Positions 33,256-45,800 of a stretch of DNA of 64,000 bases are shown piece after piece. This DNA comes from Nemania diffusa (taxonomy: Eukaryota; Ascomycota; Sordariomycetes; Xylariales; Xylariaceae), in NCBI GenBank assembly GCA_038501195.1, contig JBBPUQ010000007.1, positions 3,759,501-3,823,500 on the forward strand, written 5' to 3'. The position numbers and the translations under genes were made by a program. The notes under the pieces were generated by a model. That model saw only the letters and a list, made by a program, of their open reading frames with translations. It made no database searches and was not told the origin of the DNA. Numbering within the stretch: the stretch's first letter is position 1; the number at the start of each line of letters is the position of its first letter.

Positions 33256-36213
33256 CTAACCATGAATCAAAACGTTAAAAGCATCCAGCACCTTCCCAGC
33301 AACTTCATCCAGATTCTCAATCTTATCGACAGCCCAAACGGCCTCGTCAAACCGTCTCAGCGCAATAGTATTCCTAGTCCCATCTCTAACGCTCGAGCGA
33401 ATACTCTTATATATCCCAAGGGCCGGATACCCGGCAACGCCCACAGCAGCTAAACCACCACACCAAATCAGCACTGTCCAACAGGAAATCACATAAAGAA
33501 CGAAGAAAACTCACCAGAAGACGTCTTAGTAACAAAACTAACCAACCCCTTCCCGGCGCCCTTAATGCCCCCCATCGCCCCGCCGTCCCTCCCGCCCTCA
33601 TACGGCTTGACCACAAGATCCGCGAACCCCTCACCGAGCCCGAGCGTGAGGTTCTTCCCGGACACGAGAAAGCCGGACTTCCAGTCCTTGACGGTGCCGT
33701 AGTCGGCGACGTCGTCGCCGTAGAGGCGGGGCACGGCGCGCGCCCCCTCGGCGAAGGCCACGGGGATGTCGATGAAGATGCCCTTGGTGTAGTGCTTGAA
33801 GAAGCCGCCCACGCCCGCGGCCGAGGCGAGGGCCATCGAGAGGCCCGGGTTCGCGTCGCGGGCGGGGGAGGGGGAGTGGGCGCGGGGGGTGGGGCTGGAT
33901 TCGGAGCGCCTGGGAGGGAGTACGGCCTTGCCGGCGGATTTTGTTTCGTTGTGGTCTTCGGGTTCGTCGAAGGAGGGGTCGGGTGTGCTTGTGGTAAGTT
34001 CTCGGGACTTCTGGAGGTCGGAGTTGTTCTTCGCTCGCTGGATCTGGATTGGTTTCACGAAGATGTTGGCGGTTGAGTGCGCCATGCTGGAGAATGTGGA
34101 TATTGCCGCTGACACGGTTCCGCTGACGGGGTCCCAGCGGCGGTTCTCGATGATGATCTCATTACATTTGTATCTTGAAACGTAATCAAAACAAGGTCAG
34201 CAGTGTATTCTGTCATTCTTTCAGTGGGTAGAGTAGTATAGAGACTTACAATTTGAGCGCGCGGCGATCGAGTTGGAAATAGCGGATCAGAACCTCGCCA
34301 GCAACTCCGGAGAGCTTACACCGTCTGCCTTTTCGCCGAAATTCCCACACCGCCGGCCGATCTTTTAGTAAGTCGCAGAAGAGGTTCTGAGTAGGCAGGT
34401 TGGCGTAGAAAGAATTGACTGCTCGCTTTACTCCGTCCTCGTGGCTCATGTTCATTGCTATACACCGAGCCGCGGTCGCCACCTCTTCTCGGAGACAGAA
34501 CTGCAGAGCCTCGGCAAGATTGTCGCGGGTAAGTGACTTGTGTGGGATAGGTTCCGGCCCGGCCCCGGCGGCTGCTATCATCGTACCCCAGAATGGCTGG
34601 CTGTGAAATTATGTCAGACATGACGCGTCCCAGCAGAGTTTATGTTTTTTTGGCTGGGTAATACTTACTCGCCGAAAAACGGGACGACAGTCGTGGGACA
34701 TCCGTAGCGAAGTCCACAAGCGGTGGTGCCTGCACCACCGTGATGCACGACAGCCGAAACGTGTTGGAAGAGCCATTCGTGAGGGCAATCGTCCAAGTAC
34801 ATGACATGATCGTCGGCATCATCCGCATTCCCGAGGTTGCTCCATCCTCTGGAAATCAGAGCGCGGACTCCCACCGCCCTAGTGGCTTCCAGTATAATCC
34901 GAGTCAATTCGGCAGGGTTGTCAACGACAATACTTCCAAAGCCGATGTACACCGGCGGAGGCCCCCTCTTCAAGAATTCCCTGAGCTCGTCGGACGGCGT
35001 GTACTGGGGCGGTTCCCGAAAGAAGAAGCCGCAGACATCTGTATTCCCCGGCAAGAAAACAAGATCAGCGCGGAACCCTGGCATACGACCGGGGAGAGAA
35101 CTCACCGATGTGCTCGGGCCAGTCGAATGGCTTGGGAATCAGAGATGGCGACCAGCAATACGTGAACGGTATCTTTAACGTCTCGGCTAGATTTGGCCCC
35201 TCAGTCAACGGAACAGGCTCTAGATCGATGGAATTCCGCCAGTCATTAATAATATCTCCAAGACTACACACAACATATTAGTCCCCGAGAGAATACTCCG
35301 TGAAGGGTTGACTTACCCCTGCCACGTCATCCATTCAACAATCGAGAAAGACACGAAGTTAGCTGTCCCCTGGTTTTCCGTCTTGGTCTTCATATTCGCC
35401 AACGGGTGAGAGAACACGCGCGTGCTCGTCCACGGCATAGTGAACATAAGATGCAGCGGTATACCCAGCGCCTGCGCGCAATGAATATGCGCAAAGCTAG
35501 GCGGGTTCGCGATGATGGCGTCGGCCACGAACGGGGCGCCCGTGCGCGCATCGGGCACGATGCAGGCCTGCCAGCAGCCCTCGAGCATGCGCGCGACCAT
35601 CCTGCGCTTCTTCTGGATGTCGCCCGCCCGCAGGCTCGCCATGCTGGGGATGAGCCCGGGGTTCTTGACCATGTAGGCCATGAGCTCGCTCGGGTCGCCG
35701 CCGATGGGGTGGAACCCGAGCCCGGCGTCGCGCACGAAGCGCTCGAACACGTCGTGCGTGGCGATGCGCACGCGGTGCCCGTCCCTCTGCAGCTCGGTGC
35801 CGAGGGCCACGAAGGGCTGCACGTCGCCGCGGCTGCCGACCACTTGGATCACGATGTTGAGCTGCCCTGTCCATTTCCCCCGGGCGTCTTTGGGGATGGC
35901 CGAGTGGGATGCTTGTAGGGATGTGTAGGCGGGTGGTTCTACTCGCGAGTCCCGAGGATGTACTTTCACGTCGGGCACGAGCCTGGACAGTGTCTTGAAG
36001 AAGCGCGATTCGGGGTCGACATCGACACGGCCATCATCTATGTTCAAATGAGCAAAGGCGAACCGCAGGAGGGAAAGAGCCGAGACGGCAAATACCTGTG
36101 GTGCGGGTAGACCCCTGGAGGAAGCCGGCGTTGAGACTGGATTCGTAAGAAGGGGGCGGCTCGTCGACTTCGACGTCGCTACTGGAGAGCGACCGCCTGG
36201 AACTACTGGCCAT
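33256..36213 (-). CDS. Sterol 3-beta-glucosyltransferase-like GT1 enzyme (UGT52-type), without PH/GRAM
   Basis: Likely transfers glucose from UDP-glucose to a sterol or similar lipid. Seven exons: 36096-36213, 35317-36037, 35106-35263, 34669-35038, 34250-34600, 33515-34173, 33256-33449. Phases close exactly, giving 856 aa. Seen: the N-terminal GT28-type glycine-rich loop LNIVIQVVGSRGDVQPF (about 98-115); PPPVYIGFGSIVVD; the donor-binding signature HHGGAGTT (about 431) followed by VVPFFGDQPFWG across an intron. After residue about 570 comes a long extension (SMAHSTANIFVKPIQIQR..., VAGYPALGIYKSI). Yeast and Pichia Atg26 carry PH and GRAM domains in front; here only about 95 short residues precede the catalytic part, so membrane targeting must differ. 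Substrate is inferred from family resemblance only. Confidence 0.85.
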
Positions 36214-37735
36214 CACAGGAAAATTGCCGGACTACGCGCGGCGCACTTCGGGATTTAGTGGCGCTAGTGATACGAATGGACAATGAGATTTTGCAATGAG
36301 CTCCAATGTAAGAAGAGCGAGGGAACTAGACATAGTATATATCGTAGCCAAACAAGGCAGATTTGATCAGGCCGAGTCAGTCGCCGTGCTTGTTTATTCA
36401 GTTGCGTCCAGCGAGTCAACCCGCGAGGGGCGGTGCCGGGAACCATGGTTGCGCGACGATATGCTAAGGCGTAATAAGATGGTTCGTTGTCGGCTTTCAA
36501 CTAGGCATCGACTTTTGCTGGTGCGTATTCAGATATTGATACCCAGAAACCATCCAATAAATGGCATGAAGCATGGTATTCATAGTGACAGTACGCCGGC
36601 AGAGGGGAATTGCATGAGCTCGGATTGGTACCGATTCATGCATGTGTGCACCCACCATGAGCTACCTAGTCAGGTACACCAGGCAACATCTATCCTAGTG
36701 CGAGATGCAGTCGATCTAGCTAGGCGTATTGCCGACCCGTTCTTCTAGCCGGCTTGTCCCTGTTTACACTGAAATACGCGGGACGTTAGGCCAGGTAGTT
36801 TACGCGGAACCCCGTGAACCTGGGGCGTCCGAGTGGGGCCTGAATACGCGGGACGGAACGAACACTATTCGGCACTGCTTTCTATAGGTAGGCAGAGAAG
36901 TACCTTGTTGCTTTCCGAGTCATTCAATTGGCCTATTAAAGCCTGCATTCTTGTCAATCAAGTAAAAGTTCCCTTTTTCACTGGAAGAAAAATAAATGAT
37001 GGTGACAGTGGCATGCAGGGTATTCCCTCTGATGGCGATATCCCCGACGAGAGCGATTTCGAGACTAAAACGTACCTATATATGCATAAGAACCTTGTAT
37101 AGAGGCGATGTCTCCCGTACCCCTTTTCAAGAAACCCAACACCTCTTTACCCAAAGAATAATAGAACAGATGAATCTTGCACAAGATACCATCAACTTTC
37201 TCAAAGTGTTTCTACTGTGTCGAATAACCCGAGAATAGATACACATCTATAGGAACTAGGTGTCCGTGAAGAAAATAAGTGACAGCTACTCTAGAACTCT
37301 TGTAGCCTAGTAATATATAACATCATGCGTTAAGAGTTTTTCGAATGAAGATCTTGTGACATGCATCTCTAGGGAACTATACTGTACGCTCTCCGGGACT
37401 AGAGTCGCCGTGTCTGCGCCGACGAGGCGGATTCTGATGGCCCTCGACCCCCACCAGCCGGCATAGGTCAGTTTGCCTAGCTCGGACAGGGTTACAGGCA
37501 CGTCATGACGGGTATTCTAAAAGTAGCTACAATGTGTGGGAACAGGCTATCTTATCGAACTGGGAACTTGTCGACTGTATTTGTAAAGGTTGGGTGATTG
37601 CTACGCGACGAAACTTCGACGCTATTTATAAGTCATAAACGTTGATTTCGGTAGGGAACTCGATTCTTGTATTCGATAGAGAGAGCTAAGGTTTGATCTA
37701 GCCTTCTTTATAATGTCGTTTCGTGATACACGACT
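36214..37735. other. Intergenic region upstream of the glycosyltransferase
   Basis: No gene is supported. A short direct repeat (AATACGCGGGAC) occurs at about 36774 and 36844. At 37313-37525 on the minus strand a TTTTAG acceptor is followed by an open stretch of about 66 codons, but there is no donor or family match, so I leave it uncalled. Confidence 0.4.
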
Positions 37736-38669
37736 TCAGTTCTTGGGCAGATACTTGATGCCGCTGCTGGGGCAGTTGGAGCTTTGGCCGACTAGATAAA
37801 TCAAACGTTAGCATGATCAAAGGTAGATGCTGCGGGGAGATTGGAGATGCACAAAGCAAGAAGGAGTAGGGAACAACACGGCGGGACTATGTGACTTGTA
37901 CTGATCGCCGAAAACGGGGCAATAAGGTTCTGAAAATCTTACCAATCGTAGCGGGAACGAAGTCCGCATTCTGAAGGGGCCCGTTAACGTAGAATCCGTA
38001 GTATACTTGGTACAGCTCGCTGCTACTACAGGAAATGACGGCGGCCTTCCCTGTCACACCCTCGAGAGCGCTAAGGATCTCTGAAGATGTATAGGTTTTA
38101 GAGCTTGAGGGCGTGATACCGGCAGAGCTAAGAGCACCATAGGTATCCAGCGTCTTGAACAGATCTACGGCGACCTGGAAGTAGTCCGCGGCTTCTTGAC
38201 CCGTTGTATAGTTCGAGTAACACTCTGGATTAATGGTGCTGACGCAGGTTCCGTGTGTCGACCACTCGTGTTCCCAGAAGCTCTCAGGGGTTCCGTCGTT
38301 GCTTTGCCAGTAGTCCTGCATATAAGACAAGAGATCCGACTTTCCGTTGTCTTGGAGAATGCTGGTTAAATCCGAGTACTCGCGGGACGAGTCACAGTTC
38401 TCCTCGTAAGTCCCGTCGCAGTTATCTGGCCACAGTCCGTGGATCGTCCAGGAATCATCGGGCCCGGTGACGGGGTCCGTGTCCCAGAACTGGGGCTGAA
38501 GAAATAAGCCGCCGGGCTTATTCACACAGCAGGCGTCGACTGAGGACGAGTCGGCGTCCGAGGAGCAGCTGTCGACTGCCGAGCACGTAGCAAGAGTAAA
38601 GGCGGGAATTGTGAATGCATTGGCGAGTGGAAAAGCCACGAGGGCTGCTGGAATCACCAATGAGGCCAT
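37736..38669 (-). CDS. Secreted ribonuclease T2
   Basis: A secreted acid endoribonuclease that cleaves RNA through 2',3'-cyclic phosphates. Exons are 37943-38669 and 37736-37791; the 151 bp intron closes in phase, giving 260 aa that end SGIKYLPKN. There is a signal peptide of about 18 residues (MASLVIPAALVAFPLANA). Both active-site boxes are present: CAS1 in WTIHGLWPDNC (H77) and CAS2 in FWEHEWSTHGTC (H134, E135, H139). The Cys pattern (CSAVDSC, DACC, NCDGTYEENC, C near the end) fits the disulfide set of fungal T2 enzymes. A TATATAC lies about 120 bp upstream of the ATG (about 38786 on this map) and may be its TATA box. Length and motifs are normal, with no sign of decay. Confidence 0.93.
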
Positions 38670-40357
38670 GGTATTCTCAGGTGTTCGTGTTGGTTAGATA
38701 AAGAGAGGGAGGTAAAGAGGATTATGGATGCTATGTTGACACGGGGGGAGGAGAAACCGGGTGAAGAACCAAGGGACAAAACATTGTATATAACCTTTTT
38801 CCGTATCCCTACTTACACATCTCGAGGGGCTTCATGGTCACGTTGAATTAAGGGGTTGGTTAAACCGTCATCTATCTATTCACCTGCCGAACCAAGACGT
38901 TGAACAGTTAGCTTGCGCCTAGTACTGGAGAGGGCTGGATAAGACGAGCGTCTGAATGGGTTGATCACGGTGTTTGGGACATGTGAATGATGGACTAGTC
39001 TGTTCGGAAGTCGAGTATAAAAAGACTTAGAGAATAACCTTCCGGATATGGAAGTTCTGAGAGAAGTGATCGCCAAGTGATCTACATTTCTCTCAATTAG
39101 CGGCATAGGGCGGAGGATCCTGCTCGCCTAGTGGCCTGGTCGGCTGTGCCTGGGAACATCGTCATCTTCTCGGGGTCCAATTATGTACCTAGACCAACTT
39201 GGGGAGTTAGATACAACAAGTATGAAACTCGGGATCTAAATTGGCTGCGGGTGAAAGGGTCCTGGTTGGTCGTCGATGGCTTTGCTTCTCTGCCTACAAA
39301 CAGTGGTCGGATGCTCCGTTCTGCTCCGTGATAACAAGGATTACCTAACCTAATCTGTTTATGCAGAAACGCTACACAGTACTACTGATGGGATATTGTT
39401 TGTCTTCGATTAAAACATCGAAGACCTGATAGACCAATCATAGGATCCCTCATGGCCGGTCATATAGATATGCAGGTGTTCTGGTTTGATTGCTGGAAGG
39501 TAACATGCCATGGTAGCATGCAACAAGCAACAAGTGTCGGGCGTTTGTACGCAGACACACTTGGTGGGTTGCGATGTCGGATCGATCCTCGGGCAAATAA
39601 TGAAACCCGATTTAATGCAGCGAATGGAAGCTGATATTACATTATATCTGAGTTTCCCACGAGGCTGGATGCTCGATGTATTTTTAGGTTCCGAGCCGGC
39701 ACTGAGAGAGAGGTGAGATAGTGACGACTCGTCTTTATTGCGTGATCTTTCGTATCCTCAGGTGCATTTTGCGGTCGCCCAGCATTCCATGTCATATATA
39801 GCGACTGTTGCCACTAACTAGTCATTCGTTGATTCTTTCATTCGATTTGCTTTTACACATATGATTCTGGATATGTGGCACTTGGAGTGGCATGTGGCGG
39901 GTGGTATTCATGTCATAAGATGGACGAAAAAAAGATAGTGCTGCTGCTAATGTCAGGGCGCTCTACACCAGACCCTGGTTCTGCCTGGTCTAGTCTAGGT
40001 ACCTTATCTCTACTGTATTATTAGATTAGGTACCTAGGTACCTCGATCGAGTCGTCGATAAGATAAGGACAACCCCTCTACCACTTGGCACTATCTATGC
40101 GTACAGCATGGCAGGTACGCCTCTCAACCAGCCTCCCAAACATCCGTGTCTCAGGTAGGTATTAGGGCTAATTGGCGGAGGGGTTATGACTAGATAGCTG
40201 TTATCATTCACTGCGATTGCGGGGTTTCAGCACTCTACCGTGACTCACTCAATTCTATATGTAAGACTTCATCTTTTTTTTCGGTCTTTCTTTCTTGTGC
40301 TCCGTAACCCCCACTGATTCATTCTTTCCAGCAGCACATTGCACCCTTGACGCTACG
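38670..40357. other. Divergent promoter region (RNase T2 / AsnRS)
   Basis: 1.7 kb between two divergent genes, no coding frame supported. It holds a dense GGTACC cluster at about 39996-40046 (TAGGTACC motifs in both orientations). The AsnRS leader (40270-40340) is T/C-rich. Confidence 0.45.
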
Positions 40358-42127
40358 ATGGCGACCATCTACATCGACGAGGAGATCGGCCAAGACGAGT
40401 CCAGCCAACTGGGCACCCAAACCGCGCCTTTCAAAACTCTCCAATTCGCATATCTCCAGCGCCCCGCCGAAGCCCAATACCTCGTGCGATCGCCGGCCTC
40501 GGAATCGGACACCGATGTCGTCGATGGCAAAGTGTGGAAGCCCGCCGCCAAGTCTGCATTGAAGAAGGCAGTTAACTACCACGAGCAGCAAAAGAAGAAG
40601 GTCGCGCGCGAGCAGGAACTCGCCGTACGGCGCAAGCAAGAGGAAGATGAACGCAATGCTGTGCTCATGAAGGCCAAGGAGATTGTGCTGGAGGAGGATA
40701 CCAGCCTGCCCGCGCCTATCAAGATCAAGTTGGACGATGTCGGCGACCACATAAAGCTGCGCAACGTGGACGATCCTGCGAGTCAGGGAACTCGTGTTCG
40801 GGTCGTCGGTCGCGTGCATCGTGAGCGCAAGCAGAAGGATGTGCTGTTCATCACCCTTAGAGATGGCTATGGCTTCATGCAGGTTGTCGTCTCGGGCAAA
40901 CTCGCTAAAACATACGAGGCCCTGACTCTCACTCGTGAGACGTCCATGGAGATATACGGCGAGATGCGCCAAGTCCCCGCCGGCGCGAGAGCCCCTCTCG
41001 ATCGCGAGTTGCACGCCGATTTCTACAAGGTCCCTAGCCACTGGCGAGCTGCTGGTGGTGACGATGCTATCACCAACAGAGTCACTGCCGACACCGATCG
41101 CGCTACCCTCCTCAACCTTCGTCACCTAACTCTCCGTGGCGAGGTCGCCTCCTCCGTCTTGCTCGTTCGCGACGCAGTCGAGTATGCATTTGGCCAGGCA
41201 TTCAGAGAGTTGAGAATCCGAAAGGTCAGCCCTCCGGCACTAGTTCAAACCATGGTTGAAGGAGGCGCCACGCTGTTCCAGCTCGGTTACTACGGTGCCG
41301 ACGCCTTTCTTACTCAGTCTTCTCAACTCTACCTAGAGACGTGCTTGCCGTCCATGGGTGATGTTTACTGTATCGAGAAGTCTTTCCGCGCTGAGAAGTC
41401 GCTGACGAGACGGCATTTGTCCGAGTTTACACACGTCGAGGCCGAATTAGACTTTATCACCTTCGAGGACCTGTTGGTCAACATCGAGCATATGATGTGC
41501 CGTGTTCTGGAGATCGTCATGGCGGACCCCGTCATCGCCGGCTACATCAAGAACCTCAACCCAGATTTCAAGCTACCCGAGCGACCCTTCATGCGCATGA
41601 AGTATTCTGACGCTATTGATTGGTTACGGGAGCATGAGATCCTCAACGAGGAAGGTCAACCCCACACCTTTGGCGACGACATCGCCGAAGCAGCCGAGCG
41701 TCAAATGACAGACGAGATTAAGAAGCCTATCTTCCTGACACATTTCCCCGCCGAGATCAAGGCGTTTTACATGCAACGGGACCCAGAAGACCCTCGTGTC
41801 ACAGAAAGCGTAGACTGCCTCATGCCCGGCGTGGGTGAAATCGTCGGCGGCTCGATGAGATTAGACGACAATGACTCCTTGATGGCAGCATTCAAGCGTG
41901 AAGGCCTCGATCCCAGCACATACTACTGGTACACCGATCAGCGGAAGTGAGTAGATGCACGCAACTTAGCTAAAGACTATATACTAATGGCTCGATACAG
42001 ATACGGTAGCTCCCCCCACGGCGGCTGGGGTCTTGGACTGGAGCGTTTCCTGGCTTGGCTATGCAACCAACACACCGTTCGAGACTGCACCTTGTACCCT
42101 AGATTCGCGGGCCGCTGTGCGCCTTGA
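40358..42127 (+). CDS. ded81: Asparaginyl-tRNA synthetase, cytosolic
   Basis: Charges tRNA-Asn in the cytosol. Exons are 40358-41946 and 42001-42127; the 54 bp intron closes in phase, giving 571 aa. Order: an N-terminal extension with a charged helix ([20 protein letters not shown], about 70-110); an OB-fold anticodon-binding domain about 143-225 ([20 protein letters not shown]); a class II catalytic domain with motif 2 in [21 protein letters not shown] (about 341) and motif 3 in [13 protein letters not shown] (about 537-549), the latter encoded entirely in exon 2. GEIVGGSMR is the usual class IIb stretch. No mitochondrial presequence is apparent at the chosen ATG ([11 protein letters not shown]). 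Convergent with the NLR gene. Confidence 0.95.
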
Positions 42128-42807
42128 GAGCGGATTTATGTCATGGCTACCTTGATTTCACGACTTGGACGTACGGGTGCGAGCACTTTGCGGCTGGATG
42201 AATTCCACAGCTCGGATCAGAACTGAGACGCTAGGGTAATTGGCACCACTTCATAGCGTGCGTAGATCGCTATATAGATGATTAAATGTACAACAAGCGT
42301 ACCTTCAGACAGTGCTGAATGGATTGATACTTGTATGTAATGTTGTGAAGCCCGTGTACACGGTTATCTTGAGTAGGCGTTGTTAGGGGTTGAAGACGTA
42401 TGTGAGTACACCAGGTACCTGAGTACAGTTCTACGTGTAGTTCCATTCACGTGTAGTAAACGCGTAGGTCGTATAGGAGGTTAAAAGTTTGAGTATCTGA
42501 ACCTCCCGTTATCATTACCTCGTTCGTTTTAAACGTAGTTATTGACTTGAAATATTTGCGAGGCTCACCTAATTTCAGTTTGACTCAGAAATATTTTAGG
42601 ATATTGCAAGCTCAAAGTTACCAACCCCGTTAGACAACGATTTCTGCGCAAAGAGAAAATAAGGCGATTAACAACATCATATCGGTCTTTAAGAAAGAAA
42701 GTAACTGTTGCTCCTCAGGGCTTGCAAACGACTAGCTAAGTAGACCATGATCTTTAGTTTAAGAATAGGAGATGCCAGGACTCATTACTCATTACTCATC
42801 CTCCAAA
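42128..42807. terminator. Shared 3' region of AsnRS and NLR genes
   Basis: 680 bp between converging stop codons; AT-leaning, no coding frame. A CAGGTACCTG palindrome is at about 42412. Polyadenylation sites must lie here but cannot be placed exactly. Confidence 0.35.
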
Positions 42808-45800
42808 CTACTCTTCCTCTGTAGCACCGTGAAGCCGTAGAAGTTCTGCCACTTCAACCCGGTTCTTTTTAAGTAGCTCCACGCCATTTTCCGAATATTC
42901 GTCGTCCCATACATCTTCTTCGGGGATGTCAGCCCAGCAAGCCTGTATAGCGGTCCTAAAAGGCCCGTGGTCTATGTTGAGATTTACTTCTGCGCCGGCC
43001 TCCAGTAGAATGCGTGCGCTGTTTTCCGTGCCCCAATATGCAGCAACGGCTAGTGCACTGCCGCCGAACTTCCCGTGCCGGATTTGTTGATTAACAGCCG
43101 CTCGATTGGTATCAACCAGGAATTTGACGAGCTCGGGATTCCCTATAGCAACTGCTGCTGCGAGGGCACTGCCGTAGTAACCAACCTGTAATTGGGCGTT
43201 CACGTCCGCCCCTGCCTGGACTAAAAACTCGACGGCTTTAACCTCTACACCTACTACTGCTGCTGCAAGTGCACTGCCATAATACCCAGCCTGTAGTTGT
43301 AGATTTATGTCTGCCCCTGCCTGGACTAGAAACTGGATGGATTTTATTTGGTTAGAAAATGCTGCTGCTGCAAGTGCACTGCCATAATACCCAGCCTGTA
43401 GTTGTAGATTTATGTCTGCCCCTGCCTGGACTAAAAACTCAAGGGTTTTAACCTCTCTACCTGCACCTGCTGCTACTGCGAGGGCACTGCCGTAGTTACC
43501 AACCTGTAATTGGGCGTTCACGTCCGCCCCTGCCTGGACTAAAAACTGGACGGCTTCAACCTTTACACCTGCTGCTGCTGCTGCAAGTGCACTGCCATAA
43601 TCCCCAGCCTGTAGTTGTAGATTTGTATCTGCCCCTGCCTGGACTAGAAACTGGACGGTTTTTATTTGGTTAGAAAATGCTGCTGCTGCAAGTGCACTGC
43701 CATAAATCCCAGCATGTAGTTGTAGATTTATGTCTGCCCCTGCCTGGACTAAAAACTCGACGGCTTTAACCTCTACACCTGCTGCTGCTGCTGCTGCTGC
43801 AAGTGCACTGCCGAAGTTTCCCGGAAGCAGCAAATCCACATAGGCTCCCGCCCTCTCAACCAAGAATTTGATAATTTCAATTTTTCCTTCGCGTGCTGCG
43901 TCTGCAAGGGCACTGCCGCCATAATCCCGTTCGAATCTCTCGTCAGGGTCACGGGTTAAATTGACGTCTACCCCTAGTTCTACGAGATTCTCGCAGTTCT
44001 TTTTGAGGCCATAAGTAGCAGCAATTTCGAGGGCGTTGCGCCCGTTCTTATTTCTCTGTGAAAGGTCCAATTTTGGGTCCTTCCACCAGTCCAGCAGGAT
44101 ATTCCAAAACGAGAAGCGACACATTGCAAAGAATGCAACGGTTTTTGGGGCGAGGTCTCGAATTAATACTATTTCGTCGTTCCATGTTTGTTTCGATTTC
44201 AATTCACTATACCATTCTCGGTATTGCAGACTGCTCTTCTGGGGAGAGCCAAGGAAGGATTTCAGAAGGTGTTCCAACACGGGGTCGGCCTCTACCTCCT
44301 GCGCTTCGACATGAGTTACCCAATAATGATTTACATATTCTTTGAATAGGTGTTTTGACTCGAGAATACCATCGTGCTGTATCTCCTGACTATTTGAGCA
44401 AGAGTTCTCAACGGAGAGGCGAGGAGGAACGTTAAGAAGAGCCTTCAGACAAACGCTAGCGCAATGTGCGTGAGCCTTTGGGAGGGTCCAGTGATTGCTT
44501 TCGAAGTATTCTACGACGGATAGATGAGAGAACCGCCAAACCATTATCTTGGAGTCGAAAACAAGAAGGTTGTTGCAGAGGTGGAGTAGTTGAGACTTGC
44601 TGATTCTCTCAGACAAATGGAAGGTGATTTGCTGTGAATCTAAACGGATTGCAGATAGAAGCGCCGTGCTGGTTAATCGCTCCCCGGCAGCCGCCACCAA
44701 TTTAAAAGCATTATCTGCGAGGACTCTGTCGTCCTTGTGGAGAGCCTTTACTTTGTCGTATATCTCATCATATGCGGTCTTAAGATCAACGGGAAGCTTT
44801 CCTAGGCGATCTAGGATGGCTTTTTCAGTCTCGAGGAGAAGTATCTGTTTGATTTGTAAGAAGGCCCACTGGAACCTGCTCCATATTCCTTACATTAGCT
44901 TCATTCTTAACGAGGTTCATTAGTCTATCTTACATTCCTTGGCTCTGAGCAAAGAGAGTAGTGATAATATGGGATTTTAGTTCGGGGTTCATGTCGTGCC
45001 AATTCTCGTGCTTAGTAATCTCCTCCTCGACAAACTTCTTTATGTCACCTTCGTTGTCTGTTGCTTGAATTTCGATGCTGGGTGTGTGGGCGAACCGGTT
45101 TCGAATATCTCGGTCAGGGCGACTAGAGATGAACACCTTGACGAGCCTTCCAGAGGTACAGAGAGATTCAATAATCTTGAGCATTTCGATGCGTGAATCT
45201 GCTTCGCATTCGTCTAGGGCATCAAGCACGATGGTCGTTTGAGTGTAGAGATTTACCGACTCTAGTAGTTGCTCTTTGCAGTCACTGAGGCTGAGGTCCG
45301 ACCCATCCTCCATCTTTTGGTCGTATAGCTCTCGAAGACGCTTCCTTATATATACAGGATTATCTGCGGGGGTTGCCAATTGGCGAAGATAACTCCGAAG
45401 GACGGATAGAGGGTTTCGGCGTTCTGCTTCATTCCGATTGCAGTAAAAGAAGGCAAACCCTTGCTGATCTGGCGAGTCTTCAAGTTGAGCCTGAATATGA
45501 TCGATAACCTTGGAGGTAGAAAATGTTTTACCAGTGCCAGCTACTGGATGTGAGCCGCAAGGAAGAGAGCACGGTTAGGAGATGGTACTTACGAGAACCT
45601 TGCAGCCACAGAATTGTCGATGAGCTGGACTCTTTCCAATCACGGAAGTTCTGGTGCCTCAACAACCAGTCACACGTGTCAGATGTTCGAGCATCCTTGA
45701 CTCTGTCATGATGGCTCCTATGAAGTATAGGAGAGATCCACAGCAGGATCTTTCTGTGTTGGTCATCGTCACGTCGCTCTAGGACTAATTGACTGATGGC

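Noticed and set aside
35078..35105. A 28 bp intron or frameshift in the glycosyltransferase gene
   Set aside because: Joining at 35078 would keep GFRADLVFLPGN but needs an intron too short to splice. A normal 67 bp intron (35039-35105) gives HIDVCGFFFREPPQY, which fits the family, so there is no frameshift.
37313..37525. Open minus-strand stretch after a TTTTAG acceptor (LSELGKLTYAGWWGSRAIRI...)
   Set aside because: Composition looks coding, but there is no upstream exon, donor or start, and the RNase T2 gene ends just before it. Not enough to call.
43137..43770. CRISPR-like array
   Set aside because: The regular repeats are in-frame ankyrin codons in a eukaryotic gene, without spacers.
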